Source: Roseovarius sp. (GTDB lineage Bacteria > Pseudomonadota > Alphaproteobacteria > Rhodobacterales > Rhodobacteraceae). From it: a DNA stretch of 64,000 bases. The translations under genes were made by a program, and so were the position numbers. Positions within the stretch are counted from its first letter, which is position 1, and each line of letters opens with the position of its first letter. The notes beneath the pieces are model-generated. The model saw only the letters and a list, made by a program, of their open reading frames with translations. It had not been told where the DNA came from and searched no databases. Shown piece by piece: positions 49,423 through 58,157 of the stretch. The stretch lies in contig JAOSKR010000002.1 in the NCBI GenBank assembly GCA_027493545.1, positions 124,001-188,000 of the forward strand. Reading direction: 5' to 3'.

Positions 49423-51715
49423 ATGAACAAGGCAATCACCGATGGCATCGGGTTCATGCCGCCGGCCTTCGCGGACGGGCTTGGCGTCTGGTCGAGCGGC
49501 GACGGCACCCCCGGCTCGGACACCTATGAGGGCTCGCCCGACGCAGCCTTCGTCCCCTCGGACGCCGATTTCGGGGGGGCGCTGGAACTGCTGAAGACCA
49601 GGGCTACCATGAAGCTGCGCTACATGGGCCAGACGCCGCTCTTGCCCGGCTGCTATCTGCGCATCCGCGCGCGGGTGAAGGCAGTGAGCGGCACGCTGCC
49701 CGATGTGCGCATCGCCGGCTGGGCCGGCGGGCCGGGCGAGGTGCATGTCGCGGGGCTCGCCGAGACCGGGCCGGAGGTGACGCTGACCGCCTACGGCGAC
49801 GTCGTCGAGGTCAGCGCCATCGTCGGCTCGGGTGCGCGCGGCGGCGTCGACATGGCCTGGGGCACCACGCCCATCTACGGCCATTTCGGGCTCGACCTGA
49901 CCGGGCCCTCGGGCGGCGTGGTGCGCATCGACGACATCGAGATCGAGGACGTGACCGGCATCTTTCTGCGCGACATGATCGGCGCCGTCGATGTGCGCGA
50001 TTTCGGCGCCGTGGGTGACGGGGTGACCGACGATCACGCCGCGTTTGCCGCCGCCGACGCCGCCGCCCTGGGGCGTGAGGTGCTGGTGCCCGAGGGCACC
50101 CATTTCCTGGGCGACAGCGTGACCATGCAGTCACCGGTGCGGTTTCTGGGCACCGTGTCGATGCCGGCCGACAAGGTGCTGACGCTGATGCGGGATTTCG
50201 GCCTGCCGGCCTATGTCGCGGCCTTCGGCGATGCCGGGCTGGGCTTTCGCAAGGCGTTCCAGTCGCTGATCAGCAGCCCCTACCATGTCGAGCTCGACAT
50301 GGCGGGGATGAAGATCGACCTGCGCGCGCCGGTCGATCTAGCGGCGGCAGCCCCCAATGTCAGCGCCTTCGCGCAGCGCCGGGTGATCAGCAACGGCCAG
50401 TTCTCGGTGGTGGCCGGCGCCAGCTGGGACACCGACAGCATTGCCGCGCAGGCGAGCTACAGTGCCTCGCGGCGCTATGAGCTGAGCAATGTCGCCAATG
50501 TCGCCAGCATCCCCGTGGGCGCGCTGGTCGAGGGCGCCGGGGTGGGGCGCGAGGTCTATGTGCGCGCCAGGAACGTGGCCGCCGAGACGCTCGAACTGAG
50601 CCGCCCGCTTTTTGACGCCGAGGGTACCCAGATCTTCACCTTTCGGCGCTTCAAGTACATGCTGGACTTCAGCGGCTTCGACAAGATCTCGAAATTCACC
50701 CTCTCCAATCTCGATTTCCTGTGCCGCAACGGCTGCAACGGGGTGATGCTGGCGCCGCGCGGGGTGAGCTTTCACATCCGCGACTGCTGGTTCACCGGGC
50801 CGCGCGAGCGCGGCGTCACCAGCCCCGGCGAGGGCTGCCAGGGCATGATGGTGGACCGCTGCCAGTTCCTGTCGGACGAGCAGAGCGTGCTGGTGCCCGC
50901 GCGCCAGTCGGTGGGACTGAACACTAACGGCAACGACGTCAAGATCCGCGACAACCGCTGTGCCTATTTCCGGCATTTCGCGGTGATCGGCGGCACCAGT
51001 TCGGTGATCTCGGGCAATCACATCTTTCAGGGCGATGCCGCCGATCCGGGGCCGCGCTCGGCCGGGCTGGTGATGGCGCACACCAATTCGCGCGCCACCA
51101 TCAGCGGCAACTACATCGACAACTGCTCGATCGAGTGGACCAACGAACACGACGAGGCGCCCGGATTTCGCCAACGAGTTCTCGTTCAGCCAGATGAGCA
51201 TCACCAACAACAACTTCCTGTCGCAAAGCTCGGCGCCGTCGTTCAACTACATCGTGGTCAAGCCCTACGGCCCGGGCCATTTCATCACCGGGCTGATCGT
51301 CACTGGCAACAGCTTTCGGCTGATCGACGGCAATATCGACCGGGTCGAGGGGATCGACACCAGCTTTGCCGGGCTCGACTACAGCCGGTTCAGGAATATC
51401 GTCTTTGCCGGCAACGCCTACAACAACGTCGACCGGCCGGTGGAGAGCCCGCAGGTGCTGCGCCATACCGAAGCGAGCGCGTCGGCGACCTGGGTGATCG
51501 AGGCCGACCCCTACCTGCCGTTTGACGCCTGGGCGCGGACGGTGGAATCGGTCACGCCCGAGGGCGCCATCCGCACCGGTGGCGGGGCGGCGCATTTCGG
51601 CATGCCCTACGCCGAGGTGCAGCAGGGCCCGGAAAAGGACCGGGTGCATCTGCGCTGGGCCGAGGCGGTCAGGGGCACGGTGGTGGTGCGGGTGCGGATC
51701 GACAATCCGGTCTGA
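49423..51715 (+). CDS. Large right-handed beta-helix protein, pectate-lyase/GH28-related, one frame break
   Basis: 763 residues after correction. The N-terminal 180 residues look like a beta-sandwich (YLRIRARVKAVSGTLPDVRI, HFGLDLTGPSGGVVRID). Then the beta-helix entry motif VDVRDFGAVGDGVTDDHAAF starts a parallel beta-helix (to about 690) with Asn ladders such as ISNGQF, ISGNYIDN and ITNNNFLSQ. No signal peptide is visible. The frame is lost near 51174-51177 (one extra G). The fold is shared by polysaccharide lyases and phage tailspikes; active-site residues cannot be assigned. AAAGGGGA precedes ATG 49423. Confidence 0.78.
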
Positions 51716-51721
51716 GCCGGT

Positions 51722-52371
51722 TCAGAACCGCTGCCAGAGCCCGACGCTCAACCGCGTGTCAGAGGCGTTCACCGCCCCGGCCGTCACCCCCAGCAGGAGG
51801 TGGCGGCCTCGCCCGCGCGAAACACCCAGGCCGGCGCGATCTTGACATAGGCCGAGCGGTCGGATGGCGCCGCCATCTGGATCTGCACCATCCACTTGTG
51901 GCCGCGTCCGGTCGCGGCGCCGAGCGTGAGGTCGGTCTCGATCCGGCCGGCGCCGTCGGTGTCGTAGAGCGCGGCGCGGGTCTCGATCGACATCCAGGCG
52001 GGGTGGCCGGCGAGGGTGAAACCGCGCCCCGTGGAGAGGCCCGCGCGCAGCGCCGCCTCGTCGTCGACCGCGCCGATCCCGATCTCCCAGGCATGGACCG
52101 TGTTGCGCCCTTCGGGGCCGAACGGGCGGCGCATGAACAGCACCGCCTTGTCGAGGCTGTCCTCGGAGTGACCGAGATCGAGGCCCAGAACGCGCCCCTC
52201 CCCGATGCCCTTTTCGGCATAGAGCGTGGCGTAAAGACCCCTGCCATCGGTCGGGTCGGCCTCGAGCCCGAGACTGAGGTGCCCCTCGCCCCGGGCAAGC
52301 GGCCAGGGCCCCGGCGACGCCGGACCCGTCCAAAGGCTGCAAAGCAAGATCAGTAGCGCCGCGCGCAGCAT
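51722..52371 (-). CDS. Hypothetical exported protein, possibly outer-membrane, one frame break
   Basis: 216 residues after correction. Signal peptide MLRAALLILLCSLWTGPASP. The mature part alternates short strands (HLSLGLEADPTDGRGLYATL, VLGLDLGHSEDSLDKAVLFM, AWVFRAGEA) and ends LSVGLWQRF, with a terminal aromatic Phe as in outer-membrane beta-barrels. The frame is lost near 51807-51809 (one C missing). It converges on the beta-helix gene with 6 bp between stops. Family not recognised. Confidence 0.65.
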
Positions 52372-52517
52372 GCGGGTGTGCCTCCCCCGGGCAGCCTGAC
52401 CGGAAACTGGTAAACGCAAGGTTAACGATTGGTCGCTCCCCGCCCGCGCCCTGCGCCAGAGTTGCGCGTTGCCCGCGCCGCGCAAGGTGATAGGCTGGAG
52501 CAAAAGGAGGACCGCCC

Positions 52518-52838
52518 ATGACAACGATCACCAAGGCCCCCGGCTGTCAGACCGTCATCGCCACTTTCGACACCAGCCCGTTCAACTGCCGGGATCTGCT
52601 CGAAGCGCTGCTCTCGGCGTATGAGGAATTCGTCTCCAAACAGCCCGGTTTCATCTCGGCGGCGCTGCATGTCAACGACGCCCAGACGCGCATTGCCAAC
52701 TATTCGCAGTGGCGCCGGCGCGAGGATTACCAGGCGATGCTCAGGACCGACGAGATGCGCAAGCGCAACCGCGTCATCAACGAGATGTGCAAGAGCTTCG
52801 AGCCGGTGATGTACGACGTCGCGGCGACCTTTGATTGA
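52518..52838 (+). CDS. Antibiotic biosynthesis monooxygenase (ABM) domain protein
   Basis: 106 residues, one ferredoxin-like ABM domain (about 10-90): TVIATFDTSPFNCRDLLEAL, KQPGFISAALHVND and ANYSQWRRREDYQAML. Such proteins are small oxygenases or heme-degrading or regulatory proteins; the catalytic set for heme degradation is not evident. AAAGGAGG gives a strong ribosome site. Coupled to the DUF5665 gene by an overlap of 4 bases. Confidence 0.8.
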   Translation: MTTITKAPGCQTVIATFDTSPFNCRDLLEALLSAYEEFVSKQPGFISAALHVNDAQTRIANYSQWRRREDYQAMLRTDEMRKRNRVINEMCKSFEPVMYDVAATFD

Positions 52839-53137
52839 CCGGTGACCGACACGACAAGGCCGAGCCCGAGGCGGCGCTGCGCGCCGAGTTGCGCGCCCTG
52901 CGAACTGAGCTCGCGCGCCTGAACGGGCACCGCTTCCTGCGGCTGCACGGATCGATGCCGCGGCTATTGGCGTTCAACTTCGCCCGCGGGCTGGCCTTCG
53001 GGCTGGGTACGGTGCTGGGCGCCTCGGTCCTGCTGTCGATGGCGGCGTGGTTTTTCAGCCAGGTCGAGTTTCTGCCGATCATCGGCGAATGGGCGGCCGA
53101 GATTGCCCGGCAGATGAACGCGGCGGTCGAGAATTAG
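52835..53137 (+). CDS. DUF5665 membrane protein, TTG start
   Basis: 100 residues. A charged N-terminal coiled coil (EPEAALRAELRALRTELARL), then LLAFNFARGLAFGLGTVLGA and a hydrophobic stretch to SMAAWFF, and EFLPIIGEWAAEIARQM at the end: the DUF5665 pattern. The only start consistent with the frame is TTG 52835, overlapping the ABM stop as TTGA. Function unknown. Confidence 0.72.
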   Translation: MTGDRHDKAEPEAALRAELRALRTELARLNGHRFLRLHGSMPRLLAFNFARGLAFGLGTVLGASVLLSMAAWFFSQVEFLPIIGEWAAEIARQMNAAVEN

Positions 53138-53185
53138 CGCAGGATCGGGTCGCACAGGCGGGGCATGCGTGGCAGGGTCCGCGCG

Positions 53186-54101
53186 ATGACAAGCCCGTCG
53201 ATCACTCCTGCCGCTGCCGCCATGCTGATGGCGCTCGCCGTCCTGTGGGGCGGCACGTTCTTTTTCGTCGAGATCGCGCTGGCCGAAGTGCCGCCGCTGA
53301 CCATCGTGCTTTTCCGGGTGGCCGGGGCGGTGCCGCTGCTCTATGCGTTCATCCGCCTGCGCGGCATCGCCCTGCCGCGCGACATGCGCATCTGGAGTGC
53401 GTGGCTGGTGATGGGGGCGCTCAACAACGCGATCCCGTTTTCGCTGATCTTCTGGGGTCAGACCCGGATCGACAGCGGGCTGGCGGCGATCCTGAACGGC
53501 ACCGCCGCGGTCTTTACCGCAGTGGTGGCCGCGATCTTCCTGCGCGACGAGCCGCTGACGGCAAGGAAGCTCGGCGGCGCGGGGCTGGGGCTGGCCGGGG
53601 TGGCGGTGATCATTGGTCCCGACCTGCTGGGCGGGCTCGACCTGACGGATCTTGCGCAACTGGCCGTGCTGGGGGCGGCGCTCAGCTATGCCTTCGCCGG
53701 GGTGTGGGCGCGGCGCATGCTCTCGGGCCAGCCGGCGGAGGCCAACGCCTTCGGGATGCTGGCCGGTAGCACGGTGCTGATGTTCCCGCTGGTGCTGGCG
53801 ATAGATGGTGTGTCTCCGGCCGATCTGTCGGGCCAAATCTGGGCGGCGTTGCTGGCGCTGTCGATCCTGTCGACGGCGCTGGCCTATATGCTCTATTTCG
53901 CCATTCTGACGCGGGCAGGGGGCGGCGAACCTGCTCCTGGTGACGTTGCTGATCCCGCCGGTGGCGGTGGGTCTGGGCGCCGTGTTCCTGGGCGAGCGCC
54001 TGTCGGCGGGCGCGCTTTACGGGTTTGCGCTGATCGCCTGTGGCCTCGTGGTGACCGATGGCCGTGGTCCGGCGTGGCTCGGAAAACTGCGGCGCGGCTG
54101 A
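53186..54101 (+). CDS. EamA/DMT family transporter, one frame break
   Basis: 304 residues after correction, ten hydrophobic segments in two EamA repeats (MLMALAVLWGGTFFFVEIAL in the first, LGAALSYAFAGVWARRML in the second). ATG 53186 reads MTSPSITPAAAAM; an in-frame ATG 21 bases upstream is possible. The frame is lost near 53920-53926 (one extra base in GGGGGCGGCG); it then resumes NLLLVTLLIPPVAVGLGAVF and ends LGKLRRG. Substrate unknown; relatives export amino acids or metabolites. Confidence 0.83.
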
Positions 54102-54127
54102 TTTCGGTCAAGGCGTGGTGTGCCGGC

Positions 54128-54148
54128 ACGTGGCATGATATGCCACGT
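54128..54148. promoter_or_regulatory. Inverted repeat ACGTGGCAT-GAT-ATGCCACGT upstream of the stress protein gene
   Basis: Perfect 9-bp arms with a 3-base centre, ending 22 bp before the universal stress protein start and 26 bp after the EamA stop. No T tract follows, so an operator is more likely than a terminator. A second short palindrome GTGCCGGCAC abuts it at 54120-54129. Confidence 0.5.
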
Positions 54149-54170
54149 TCAAACCCCTGGAGGCGCCAAG

Positions 54171-54578
54171 ATGTACAAGCACGTTCTCGTTCCCGTTTCC
54201 TTCGAAGAAGACCGCGACGTCGCCGGCGCGCTGAAGATCGCGCGGCATCTGGCCGGCGCGGACGGACGCATCACAATCCTGCATGTGATGGAGCAGATCC
54301 CTTCCTACGCGATTTCCTACATGCCGCCGGAATACCTGTCGGAAAGCCGTGCCGCGATCGGGAACGAGTTGTCGAAGCTGGCCGCCGAGGTGCCCAACGC
54401 CCAGGGGCTGGTCATCGACGGTCACTCGGGGCGCTCGATCCTCGACTGGGCCGGCGAAAACGCGGTCGACTGCATCGTCATCGCCAGCCACCGCCGCGGC
54501 ATGCAGGCCCTGCTGCTGGGCAGCACCGCCTCGCAGGTGGTCCGCCATGCCGCCTGCGCGGTTCACGTGATACGCTGA
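54171..54578 (+). CDS. Universal stress protein UspA family
   Basis: 135 residues, one Usp domain. Starts MYKHVLVPVSFEEDRDVAGA; ATP-binding motif at the end, ASHRRGMQALLLGSTASQVV (G-x2-G-x9-GS/T), so an ATP-binding member. CCTGGAGG lies 6-7 bases before ATG 54171. An inverted repeat just upstream suggests specific regulation. It probably helps survival under stress or low oxygen, by family only. Confidence 0.88.
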   Translation: MYKHVLVPVSFEEDRDVAGALKIARHLAGADGRITILHVMEQIPSYAISYMPPEYLSESRAAIGNELSKLAAEVPNAQGLVIDGHSGRSILDWAGENAVDCIVIASHRRGMQALLLGSTASQVVRHAACAVHVIR

Positions 54579-54602
54579 CCCGAACCGGGAGGGAACGAGG
54601 CC

Positions 54603-54986
54603 ATGATCCTGCGAACCGTTCTGGTCGCCCTGCTGCTCGCGCTGGCGCCGCCTGCCGCGGCGCAGGAGCTGATCGGCAGCTACACCGCCTATATCGGCCG
54701 TGACGATCTGTACAATTCCAAGGGCGCGCGGCTGGGCGAGCCCTGGCAGGTACTGCGCCAGGACCGGGCCAATTTCCACCGCTTCGGCATCGCCCAGCCC
54801 GGTGACGAATGGGACCCGTTCTTTGGCAGTATCGAAAACCGTGCGGCGATGGAGCGGATGATCATGAATGGCCGCATCGACCCCGCGGCGCGGCGCAACC
54901 TGCTGCAGGGAGGCGCAACGGTCTTCGTGCGCATCTACGGCTCGGGCGGGGTGGGGCGCTATCTCGACGTGACCGTGGCGCGCTGA
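54603..54986 (+). CDS. Hypothetical secreted protein
   Basis: 127 residues. Signal peptide MILRTVLVALLLALAPPAAA, cleavage before QELIGS. The mature part has YTAYIGRDDLYNSKGARLGE, PWQVLRQDRANFHRFG and ends YGSGGVGRYLDVTVAR. The shape resembles small periplasmic proteins seen in Rhodobacterales; function unknown. It lies 24 bp after the stress protein gene and may share its transcript. Confidence 0.72.
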   Translation: MILRTVLVALLLALAPPAAAQELIGSYTAYIGRDDLYNSKGARLGEPWQVLRQDRANFHRFGIAQPGDEWDPFFGSIENRAAMERMIMNGRIDPAARRNLLQGGATVFVRIYGSGGVGRYLDVTVAR

Positions 54987-55000
54987 GCCGGCACCCGCGT

Positions 55001-55510
55001 TCAGCGCCCGCGCCAGATGCGGTAGCGGTAGACGAGGATCGCCAGGCCCTCGCGCAGCCACAGCCGGCCGAGTCGCCACCGGGCGGTGCCCTCGGGCGGC
55101 GGGCAGGAGAGCGTGACCCCGAGCCCCGCCGCCCGCGCCACCATCGCCGCGCGCCGGGCGTGAAAACGGTCGGTTACCAGAACCACCCGGTCGATCCCCC
55201 GCGCGCGCAGGATCGGCAAGGCCCGGCGGATGTTCTCGTCGGTGGTGGCGGCGCGCGGCTCGACCAGGATGGCGGTGTCGGGCACGCCGTCCCCGATACA
55301 GAGGCGGCGGATCAGTTCGGCCTCGGCGGGTGTCGCCCCGGGCGGGCCGCCGCTGGCGAGAATCAGGCTCACCCGGCCCTCGGCATAAAGGCGTGCGGCC
55401 TGCCGCGCCCGCCGCCGCAGCGCCGCCGACGGCTCTCCGCCCGAACCCACCGCCGCCCCCAGCACCAGCGCCACCCGGGCCGGCCCGTCGTCCGTCGTCG
55501 GCTCGATCAC
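55001..55510 (-). CDS. YdcF/DUF218 family protein
   Basis: 169 residues from GTG 55510; an in-frame ATG at 55585 would add 25 unconserved residues. DUF218 core: VALVLGAAVGSGGEPSAALR, LILASGGPPGATPAEAELIR, ILVEPRAATTDENIRRAL and VVLVTDRFHARRAAMVARAA. These are the conserved blocks of YdcF and SanA proteins, linked to envelope functions. There is no obvious membrane segment in the part covered. It follows the histidine kinase on the same strand. Confidence 0.78.
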   Translation of the reverse strand: MIEPTTDDGPARVALVLGAAVGSGGEPSAALRRRARQAARLYAEGRVSLILASGGPPGATPAEAELIRRLCIGDGVPDTAILVEPRAATTDENIRRALPILRARGIDRVVLVTDRFHARRAAMVARAAGLGVTLSCPPPEGTARWRLGRLWLREGLAILVYRYRIWRGR

Positions 55511-55628
55511 GGATGTCCCGGACTTCTTCACGGCCGTGTCGGGGCCGCGCCCGGCGCGAGAACCGCGATGGGTGCCGCGCCGCACCCGCGCGGCACGCCG
55601 GCCGTTCGAGAGGTGCCCGCCGCCGCCA

Positions 55629-56935
55629 TCACCGCCCGATGACGATATCCGCCTGCAGCCCGCCCAGCCGGTCGCTGTGGCCCAGCCGCAGGGTGCCGCC
55701 GTGGGCGCGTGCTATGTCGAGCGCGATCGACAGGCCCAGCCCCACACCGCTGCCGAGGTTCTGGTTGCGCGCCTGATCGAGCCGCACGAAAGGCTTGAGC
55801 GCCTCCTCGCGCGCGTTCTCCGGGAATGCCGGGGCCGTCATCCTCGATGCGGATGCGCAGCGCGCCATTGGTCAGTCGCACCGAGACCTCGGCCCGGCTG
55901 CCATAGCGTACCGCGTTGGAAATCAGGTTCTCGAGGGCCCGGCGGATGCCGCCCCTGCGCAGTGGCACCTCGCCCGCGCCTTCGGTTTCGACCAGGCTGA
56001 CGGGCTTGCCCTCGCGGCGGAAGTCCTCGACGATCCCGCGCACCAGCGCCACCGGATCGACCGGTTCGGGCTCGCCCTCCTGGGCGCCGCGGGCGAAGGC
56101 CAGGAACTCGTCGATCAGCCGCTCCATGTCGGCGACGTCGCGCTCCATCGCCGCGCGGTCCTCGGCATCGAGCATCGACAGCGCCAGCTTCAGCCGCGTC
56201 AGCGGCGTGCGCAGATCGTGGCTGACCCCCGACAGCATCAGCGTGCGCTGCTCGATCTGGCGTTCGATGCGCGCGCGCATGTCGACAAAGGCCTGCCCGG
56301 CGGCGCGCACCTCGATGGCGCCCGCGGGGCGATAGTCCAGGTGCTGGCCCTTGCCGAAGGCGTCGGCCGCGCGCGCCAGCCGGGTGATGGGACGCAACTG
56401 ATTGCGCAGGTAGAGATAGGCGATCACCGTCATGACCGCCGCAAAGAACACCATGTTCACCAGGAGCTGGTGCGGGTTGGAGGCCGACACCAGCCGGCGG
56501 TCGAAGCGCATCAGGACCGGGCCCGAAGCGGTATCGAAGTAAAGCCGCACGATACTGTCGTCGGGCAGTTCCACCGCCCTCAGCCCCGGCAACAGGCGGC
56601 GCAGCTGACGCACCACATTGCCCCCCGGTCAGATCGTACCAGCGCCAGTCGTCGGCTCCGGGCACCTCGGCCGCGGTGACCGGCACCACCTCGATGCGCA
56701 GGATCGCGGCGGTGCGCGATCGCGCCAGCTCCTCCGGTGTCAGCCCGCTGCCGAGCAGCAGCTGCACCTCGCGGCTGACCGAGTTGGTCATCTGCCGGGT
56801 CACGCCCTCGAAATGGCGCTGGATGAACACCACCGAGACCACCAGCGTCACCGTCACCACCGGCAACAGCAGGATCAGCATTGCGCGTCCGTAAAGGCCG
56901 CGCGGCATATAGGGTTTCAGCCAGCGAAAGGACAT
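55629..56935 (-). CDS. EnvZ-like sensor histidine kinase, two frame breaks
   Basis: 434 residues after correction. First membrane helix AMLILLLPVVTVTLVVSVVF, a periplasmic domain of about 130 residues, second helix NMVFFAAVMTVIAYLYL, HAMP linker, then the H box SGVSHDLRTPLTRLKLALSM, N box ALENLISNAVRYGS, G1 DDGPGIP and G2 GVGLGLSIALDIARAHGG. Breaks: one extra G in a six-G run near 56622-56627, and one extra C near 55826-55829. The phosphorylated His is kept. No response regulator gene is in the window. Divergent from the MBL gene. Confidence 0.87.
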
Positions 56936-56975
56936 GCTTAATCTCTAAGCGCGAAGCCGGTCGGAAGGAAGAGCG

Positions 56976-57884
56976 ATGACAACGGATGATTTCAACCCGC
57001 GGCCGGGGCTGGCCGAGGATCTGGGCCGCGGAGTGCGCCGGGTACTCGCGCCGAACCCCTCGGCACTGACCTGGCGCGGCACCAACACCTATCTGGTGGG
57101 CGCCCGCGAGGTGGCGGTGATCGACCCCGGGCCCGACGACGCCAGCCATCTGGCCGCGATCCTCGGCGCGCTGAAACCCGGCCAGCAGATCACGCGCATC
57201 CTGGTCACCCATTCCCACATCGATCATTCACCGCTGGCGGCGCCGCTGGCGCGCGAGACCGGGGCGCGGGTGCTGGGCTTCGGCCCCTCCGGCGCGGGAC
57301 GCAGCGCGGCGATGGCACAGATGGCCGAAAGCGGGCTCGAAGAGGCGGGCGAGGGCATCGACCCCGGCTTCGCGCCCGACGCCACGCTGGCGGACGGCGA
57401 GGCGGTGGCGGGCGAGGGCTGGACGCTCACCGCCCACCACACCCCGGGGCATCTGGGCAACCACCTGTGCTTTTCGCTCGGCGACATGGTCTTTACCGGC
57501 GATCTGGTGATGGGCTGGGCCAGCTCGCTGATCTCGCCGCCCGATGGCGATCTGACCGATTTCATGGCATCGTGCCGGCGTCTCAGGGCGGCGGGCGCGC
57601 GGGTGTTCCATTCCGGCCACGGCGCGCCCATCACCCGCCCGGCCGAGCGGCTCGACTGGCTCATCGCCCACCGCGAGGATCGCGAGGCGGCGATCCTGCG
57701 GGCGCTGCGGGCAGGCCCCGCCACGGCGGACGCGATCGCGGCGACGGTCTACACCGATATCCCGGCGCGGATGCTGCCCGCGGCCACCCGCAACGTTCTC
57801 GCGCATCTGATTGACCTTTATGGAAAATCCGTGATCGAACCGGTGGGCTCCATGTCGCAGCACGCCACCTTCCGGCTGATCTGA
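56976..57884 (+). CDS. MBL-fold metallo-hydrolase
   Basis: 302 residues, intact. Metal motif VTHSHIDHSPLAAPLA (HxHxDH), further ligands in HHTPGHLGNHLCF (His), FTGDLVMGW (Asp) and FHSGHGAPI (His). A C-terminal winged-helix-like part (about 245-300) is present, as in the LACTB2/RNase-type MBL subgroup. Hydrolase of unknown substrate, or an RNA nuclease. It is the last chromosomal gene before the tRNA-Asn and the island. Confidence 0.85.
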   Translation: MTTDDFNPRPGLAEDLGRGVRRVLAPNPSALTWRGTNTYLVGAREVAVIDPGPDDASHLAAILGALKPGQQITRILVTHSHIDHSPLAAPLARETGARVLGFGPSGAGRSAAMAQMAESGLEEAGEGIDPGFAPDATLADGEAVAGEGWTLTAHHTPGHLGNHLCFSLGDMVFTGDLVMGWASSLISPPDGDLTDFMASCRRLRAAGARVFHSGHGAPITRPAERLDWLIAHREDREAAILRALRAGPATADAIAATVYTDIPARMLPAATRNVLAHLIDLYGKSVIEPVGSMSQHATFRLI

Positions 57885-57962
57885 CCCGGGTGGCGGCCGG
57901 GGAGATTTCGTCACAATGCCACTGGACGCCGCCTTGGGCTGTTGCTATATGCCGCCCCGTGT

Positions 57963-58037
57963 TCCGGCGTAGCTCAGCGGTAGAGCAGTTGACTGTTAAT
58001 CAATTGGTCGTAGGTTCGATCCCTACCGCCGGAGCCA
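57963..58037 (+). tRNA. tRNA-Asn (GTT)
   Basis: A full cloverleaf: acceptor stem TCCGGCG (57963-57969) pairs with CGCCGGA (58027-58033), D arm GCTC...GAGC, anticodon loop CTGTTAA with anticodon GTT, T arm with GGTTCGATCC, then G and an encoded CCA to 58037. The 3' end is the probable integration site of the element that follows. Confidence 0.97.
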
Positions 58038-58102
58038 AAATCCCCGCAAACTCCTGAAATATAAGGATTTCCGAGATTCGGAATCGGAGCTCGCCCGATG
58101 AG

Positions 58103-58143
58103 ATGCACATCAAGGTGCACCCGGCGGTGCACAACGTGTGCAC
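58103..58143 (+). promoter_or_regulatory. Ladder of GTGCAC repeats before the integrase
   Basis: (A)TGCAC at 58103-58108, then GTGCAC at 58115-58120, 58127-58132 and 58138-58143, spaced 12, 12 and 11 bp, about one helical turn. The last copy touches the integrase ribosome site (AGGAGGG). Each unit is itself a palindrome. Such phased sites are typical of integrase arm-type binding sites or an autorepressor operator. Confidence 0.6.
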
Positions 58144-58157
58144 AGGAGGGCATGTCC

